Source: Halichondria panicea (Eukaryota; Porifera; Demospongiae; Suberitida; Halichondriidae). Taken from it: 64,000 nt of DNA. Position 1 is the first letter of the stretch; each line of letters starts with the position of its first letter. Shown piece after piece: positions 43,301-49,300 of the stretch. Location: positions 4,473,301-4,537,300 of the forward strand of contig NC_087390.1 in assembly GCF_963675165.1 (NCBI RefSeq), written 5' to 3'. The translations under genes and the position numbers were made by a program. The notes under the pieces are model-generated. The model saw nothing but the letters and a program-made list of their open reading frames with translations. It was not told the DNA's origin and searched no databases.

Positions 43301-46300
43301 AGACAGTGCTTGAGTCCAATGGTAGTACACTAAGGTCAATGAGCGGCTGAGCGTGGAAAAGAATACACATAATTTACACACAAACACAAGACATATATAA
43401 TTTATGGCTAAATTAAAGAGGCGGATATAATTATATTTGGTGAGCACAAGAGATTGAATAGACCCTTGCCCATATACATGTACATGTGTATAATTGGGAA
43501 AAAAAGCATGTAAAAAATGTAACAACTCCTCTTGCAGTTATTCATTAGTCAGCACTTTCACATAATTAGAAATCTATAGGATATACACATACGTATACTG
43601 TTGTGGCTAACCCTATTGTGGGTGAACTCATTTGCAGGGCTTTTGCTTACATGTATTATACAGTACGCATGCATGTACATCGGATACATATACTTTACCA
43701 CTTCCTGCCTTACTATGACTGTGCTAAAACGATCCCTTTTAGGTTGTACGTACACTAAGATTTAAGTACTCTGCACCCTTTCTTATGCAGTGACACAATT
43801 TCAACTACAACTTGACACAAAAGAAAATGCACATTCTATATAAAGGGCCTAATTACAATACCAGCTGCGTAGTTACAGTACATGCATTGCCGTGGTAGAT
43901 TATTGCGGATGTTGAGTCTGATCATGAGGGCTAGTATCTAATTGATTAATTGATTACGCTCAAGAAGGAAAGGTGAAAAATTCAGAAAGCAACACTCTGT
44001 CCACGCACATGTTGAGGTGATCGACCATGGAGGTATACCATAATTATACCATTATTATATAATTATAATTATTGGCTGCAAACTTCAAAAGGGGCTGATG
44101 TACTATAGGCAAGCATAATTATAATGATTATAATTATGTTAAACTGGAAACAGATCTGCATGTACATGTACATTGAACAAAATAAATACAAAGATTCACA
44201 CGATGCGATGCTGGTATACCTAAGCTGTGACATTGATATGCTAAAAGTGATTTCTGAATCAATACAAGGCATGTACATGTATCTTGTCGGAAGATATGTG
44301 TCACTGTCCATGTTATAATTATGAACCTCTGTAAAGTGAGGAATAAGATATACATAAAATATAATAATGGCATGCCGGATTCTACATGTCACTGTCCATG
44401 TACAGAAAGAACAGCAGAAGCAACAATATTCACAACTCATGATCATACGTGTAGATACATCTACACGATAATATTATAGGCTTTGGCACGTACATCAGGC
44501 GCAGCGTATATAACAAGTATACGTAAATGCATTAAAGCAGCTACATACCATCAGAAAGCAGACATTGGACTTGCTGATCGAACTTCAAGAAAAAGTTAAA
44601 AATTGGAACAATGAAGCTCTGCATTGCAGTTATTCTGCTAATAGCTATTGTGCGAAATTCGTCAGCCAGGATTGGAGGAGTGGTGTACACAAGATGGGGA
44701 AGCAGCACTTGCCCTTATACATCCACACGTGTCTATTCAGGAGCAATGGCAGGAACCAGCTACCAGTTTAGAGGAGGTGCATCCAACATGCTTTGCATGC
44801 CATTCAACCCCGACTATTACTATACACGTTCTGGGACACAAGGTCACAGCTACCTGAATGGTGCAGAATATGCACAGCCTCTACATGTACGTTACAGTTC
44901 TCCAGAGCTCAATGCACCCTGTGCTGTGTGCACTGTTTACACACGAAGTCAAGTCCTTATGATTCCAGGAAAAATCTACTGTCCATCTTCGTGGACAAGA
45001 GAGTACTTTGGCTATCTCATGTCCGAGAGCGCAAATGAGTATCGCAGTACATTTACTTGTATTGACAAATACCAAGAGGGTTTGGCAGGCAGTAGAGGTC
45101 ATTCCCCCGCAAGTGATCTATGGCATGTCGAGGCAAGTTGCTCCGGGTTGAAGTGCCCACCTTACAGTCCAAGCAAGGAGCTCACTTGTGTTGTGTGCAC
45201 AAAGTAAAAAAAACAGAGAAACAGCATAAACTTGTAACAGTATAATATAGCTACATGTATGACAATTTGTCTACAATCAATTCTTGATGGAAAGTCAGCG
45301 CAAAAAGTTAAAGGCTAAAATATTTAACGATTATTACTTTGTAATTATTATATATATTATATATGTACGTAAGCATGAAATAAATCCCCCCCTGAAAAAT
45401 GCTGAGTATGTACAGGTGTATATAACACTGTCCATCAGTGAGTGAATGGGCCATTAGCAGGTACGTTGTTAGCCTCCTTCACTAGCCTCCCCTGAAGAGA
45501 AGGCCTGCTACTGACTGCTTGCGCATGCGCAACATTATTGGATATTTTTTCCCGTAAAATGTCTTATAATACTGAATTTATCACGAAAATATTCTGACAA
45601 GTAAGTATTGAAAGTCACAGAGCTATTTTATACTATTTAGCTACATGTAGCTAGCTAGCTAGAGACAAAGCTGTAGTTTTATTGCACAGCTATGTACAGC
45701 TATTTTCTTTCTGATAGAGTCAGTAGCAGTAGTATAGTAGACTTTCACTATTATGGGCTATTGTCAGCTTTCACTCCGTTCAGACGATTGTCATCCACAC
45801 TGTTGCAGGCTGTGGGTCTTCTGTTAGCATAGCAGGCTACGGGTAGCTATCAGCTCTTTCTCAGATGGGCTAGAAACCTTCAATCGAACTTTCTATCTAC
45901 TTCCTTCAATCCACTTCCGTTCGTTGTGACGTCATTGTTTTACTGAGCATACACGTTGTTATCCTGCGTTAGCCGGTATCTGGCTAATGGTTAGCGCATG
46001 CGCGAGCACTCGATACCAGGCCCTAAAATAAATGTTCATGTCCATGCACTAACTGTAAGAATCCGATCGGATCACTCTCACAACGTACTAGCCTCGATTC
46101 CAAACCGCTCTTCCTCGAAGAGAGGGCCTGGTATCGACTGCTCGCGCATGCATACATGCATGTATACTGCATAACTAGAAAATTTGCCAGGTATTATAAT
46201 GTGGAAAATGAGCCATTTGAATCGACTTGGCATTTTTTTTATTTGGCGTCTACACACACACAGACACACAAACACACTACCGTATACCTCGCTTGCGCAT

Positions 46301-49300
46301 GCGCACCGAGGCATAAAAAGGCATCCCATGCATGCAGGCTACTCACCTGGTCATATATACTTTGTTGTGTGTGATCATGGTCCCCTGGGCTGATAGGGTC
46401 AGGACCCCCCACAGTGTGGGTGGGGGAGCCAGTAGGGGTCATCAGGGACACTGAGAGGAATGAGTGAGCTGTGTCATCAAAGTCCTGGATATGGAGAGAG
46501 AAGTAGTTAGTATACAAGATCAAGAACATACAATAACTGGTATAAACGCTACATGTACATGCAATCTACAAACAATGAATGGGAATCAACAAATATGCCA
46601 TTGTAGTGTACACAGTTTTTCAACAGTTAGGATTGAAGTCTCTTTAACTACATGTACAAGTCAACTCTCATCTCACTCCAGTACACACCTCAGAGGTGCT
46701 GTGGTGGGTGTGGCTAGTGAATGGGGCGGTGGTGTCCAGGGGGACAATGGAGAGGGTGGACATGCCCTCCGAGAGGGGGGTGGTCCCAGTCATATTGTTC
46801 GGCGTGCCGACAAGTGTACTCGCTATGAGGACAGTGCAGTAAAGTGTTTAGAACGCCAATATGAGGATTCAACTGGGCTAGCTGTAAATTGTACATGCAG
46901 GCATACACTGTTACGTGTATACACATACAAATGTATGCATGTATATACGTACATGTAAGTAACAAAAAGTTTAGTTTTGAGGTTATGCATGCTTCAAAAC
47001 TAAAGTTACTGCTAGTGCTGCCTATACAGTGCACACAAAAACCACAGTCATACGAAGTATGTACCTTCACTTTGTAGAGCACTGGCCTGTTGACTGATGA
47101 TCCCACTGTCCACACTGGGAGTCTGAAGGAGAGAATAACACAGACATCTTTATAACAAAAACAGACACAAATTGTCTTGTGCGTAACCATTAATTTTGTG
47201 AAAATGTTTCATAGACATCCTACAGAAGCAACCAACCAACCAATTCCTATACTGAATGTGAAATCAAATGGAACCCACTGTTCACCGTAGAGTAATAAAA
47301 GTCTACTGCAAAGATAAAAATTGAGTGACGTCCGCATTGTACGATATACATGGTTGTAGCTATAACATGCAGTGTTACAGTAGCAGTGCGTACCAGCTTC
47401 ATTAGGGTCCAGTCAGAGGACTGTTTAGAAGATGCACTGCCGCCCGTGGCCGCGCTGTGTGGCGCTGCGAGGCCATAAGGGGTGTGTAGGGGGTGTGGCT
47501 GTATGGGTGAGGACACGGTGGAGTGGGAAAAGTCACTATCACTTGGTGACACTACTGCAAAGGGAAAAATAAATACATACAGTTCATGTACATAGACCTT
47601 AAAAATAAGTATAATATCATACTGTAACGTGTCTATTTTCACATTATTATGTGTACATGTACACCATCAGTATCGTCCCGATCAATGATCCAACAAGCAG
47701 CTTTAGCTATCGACTATTTAACTTCGTAAATAATCATTCACTCCGTAAATAGAGGAAGAGTGACTTTCACTCTCTATCTATTGTTTATGGCATACCTGGC
47801 ATGTGTATATGCATGTACACTGGTACATGTGCACAAGAGGTACACACTGTACAGTACATCTGCTCACATACACACCAAGGCTGCATTGAGGGGGGGGGGG
47901 GGTGAGGGGGGTAATTCGCCCCCCTAGGATCGGGCAGGTTCATTAATAGGCATTTTGTACTGCTTTTAACCAGAATCACCCTAAGGCCCTCAAGCGCAAG
48001 CAAACACTTGGTGAGAGTGCTACAGGTGTTCGGTATGGTTCGACCCCCTTCGAACCAAATATCCACATACGCCGCGGGGCTTCCACATGGTAATAAATAT
48101 TTTTCTCACCTTGCTGTGCTATTAGTCTCTCGGACAGTCTGGACTCAATATCACCATGGTTGCTATGGGAGCCATCGAGCCCATCAGGGTGGGTGTGGCC
48201 TAACACTGATTGGACGACAGTGGAGAGCTCGAGGCAGTTACTCACTGCTGCATACAGAGCGGTCACAGTGGAGCGTAGGAGGTCCCTATGGTGGGGGTGG
48301 ATTGATCAATTAACCAAGTTGCTTATACAATGTTATTGTAGTATATCATGCTGCATGTATGGCATTATTAATAAATATCTCGTGGGACTGAGTATCAAAC
48401 TAAATTTAAACACAAACGGATAATGTACATGTACATGTAACAGGCAACAGGACTACATGTACATGTACATGCGCTGCACGAGGCACAACATACCTTTCAG
48501 CATGCAAAGTCCTAATCTCTGCAGCCAGTCTTTCTTTATCACCATTCGTCTCATTATCTTCTGCTTTTCTAAGCTGTCTCTCAGTCTGTAACTGTTCAGT
48601 TAGTGCGGCTTCTCTCTCTGTGTACTGTAAGGTCAGGGCGGCTTCTCTCTCCCTGTACTGCTCGGTTAGGGCGGATTCTCTCTCTGTGTACTGCTTGTTC
48701 AGGGCGGCTTCTCTCTCGCTGTATTGCTGTCTATCTGTTACTAATGCTTGCAGCTGCTTGTTCAGGGCATTTTCTCTCTCCCTGTACTGCTCGGTTAGGG
48801 CAGTTTCTCTCTCTTTGCACTGCTGTGTCTCTGTCACTAATGCTTGCAGCTGCTTGTTCAGGGCGGCTTCTCTCTCTATATACTGCTCAGTTTGGGCAGT
48901 TTCTCTCTCTTTGCACTGCTGTCTATCTGTTACTAATGCTTGCAGCTGCTTGTTCAGGGCATTTTCTCTCTCCCTGTACTGCTCGGTTAGGGCAGTTTCT
49001 CTCTCCTTGCACTGCTGTGTCTCTGTCACTAATGCTTGCAGCTGCTTGTTCAGGGCGGCTTCTCTCTCTGTGTACTGCTGTCTCTCAGTCTCTAGTTGTT
49101 GCAGCTGCTTGGTCAGAGCTGCTTCTCTCTCCCTGTACTGCTGTCTCTCAGTCTCTAGTTGCTGTAGTTTGGTCTCTAGATCATTGTTCAGTCGAGATAG
49201 TTCTTGCCTTTGTGTGTAGAAACGAAAAAGTGCATGTGACATGTGATGCACTGAACATGTGTGTGTAAATCTGTACTCATGCATCTAAAATGATCTACAT

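Noticed and set aside
48603-49268. Long plus-strand open frames rich in S, L and C
   Set aside because: They mirror the repetitive minus-strand coiled-coil exon and have no start context, splice sites or domain.
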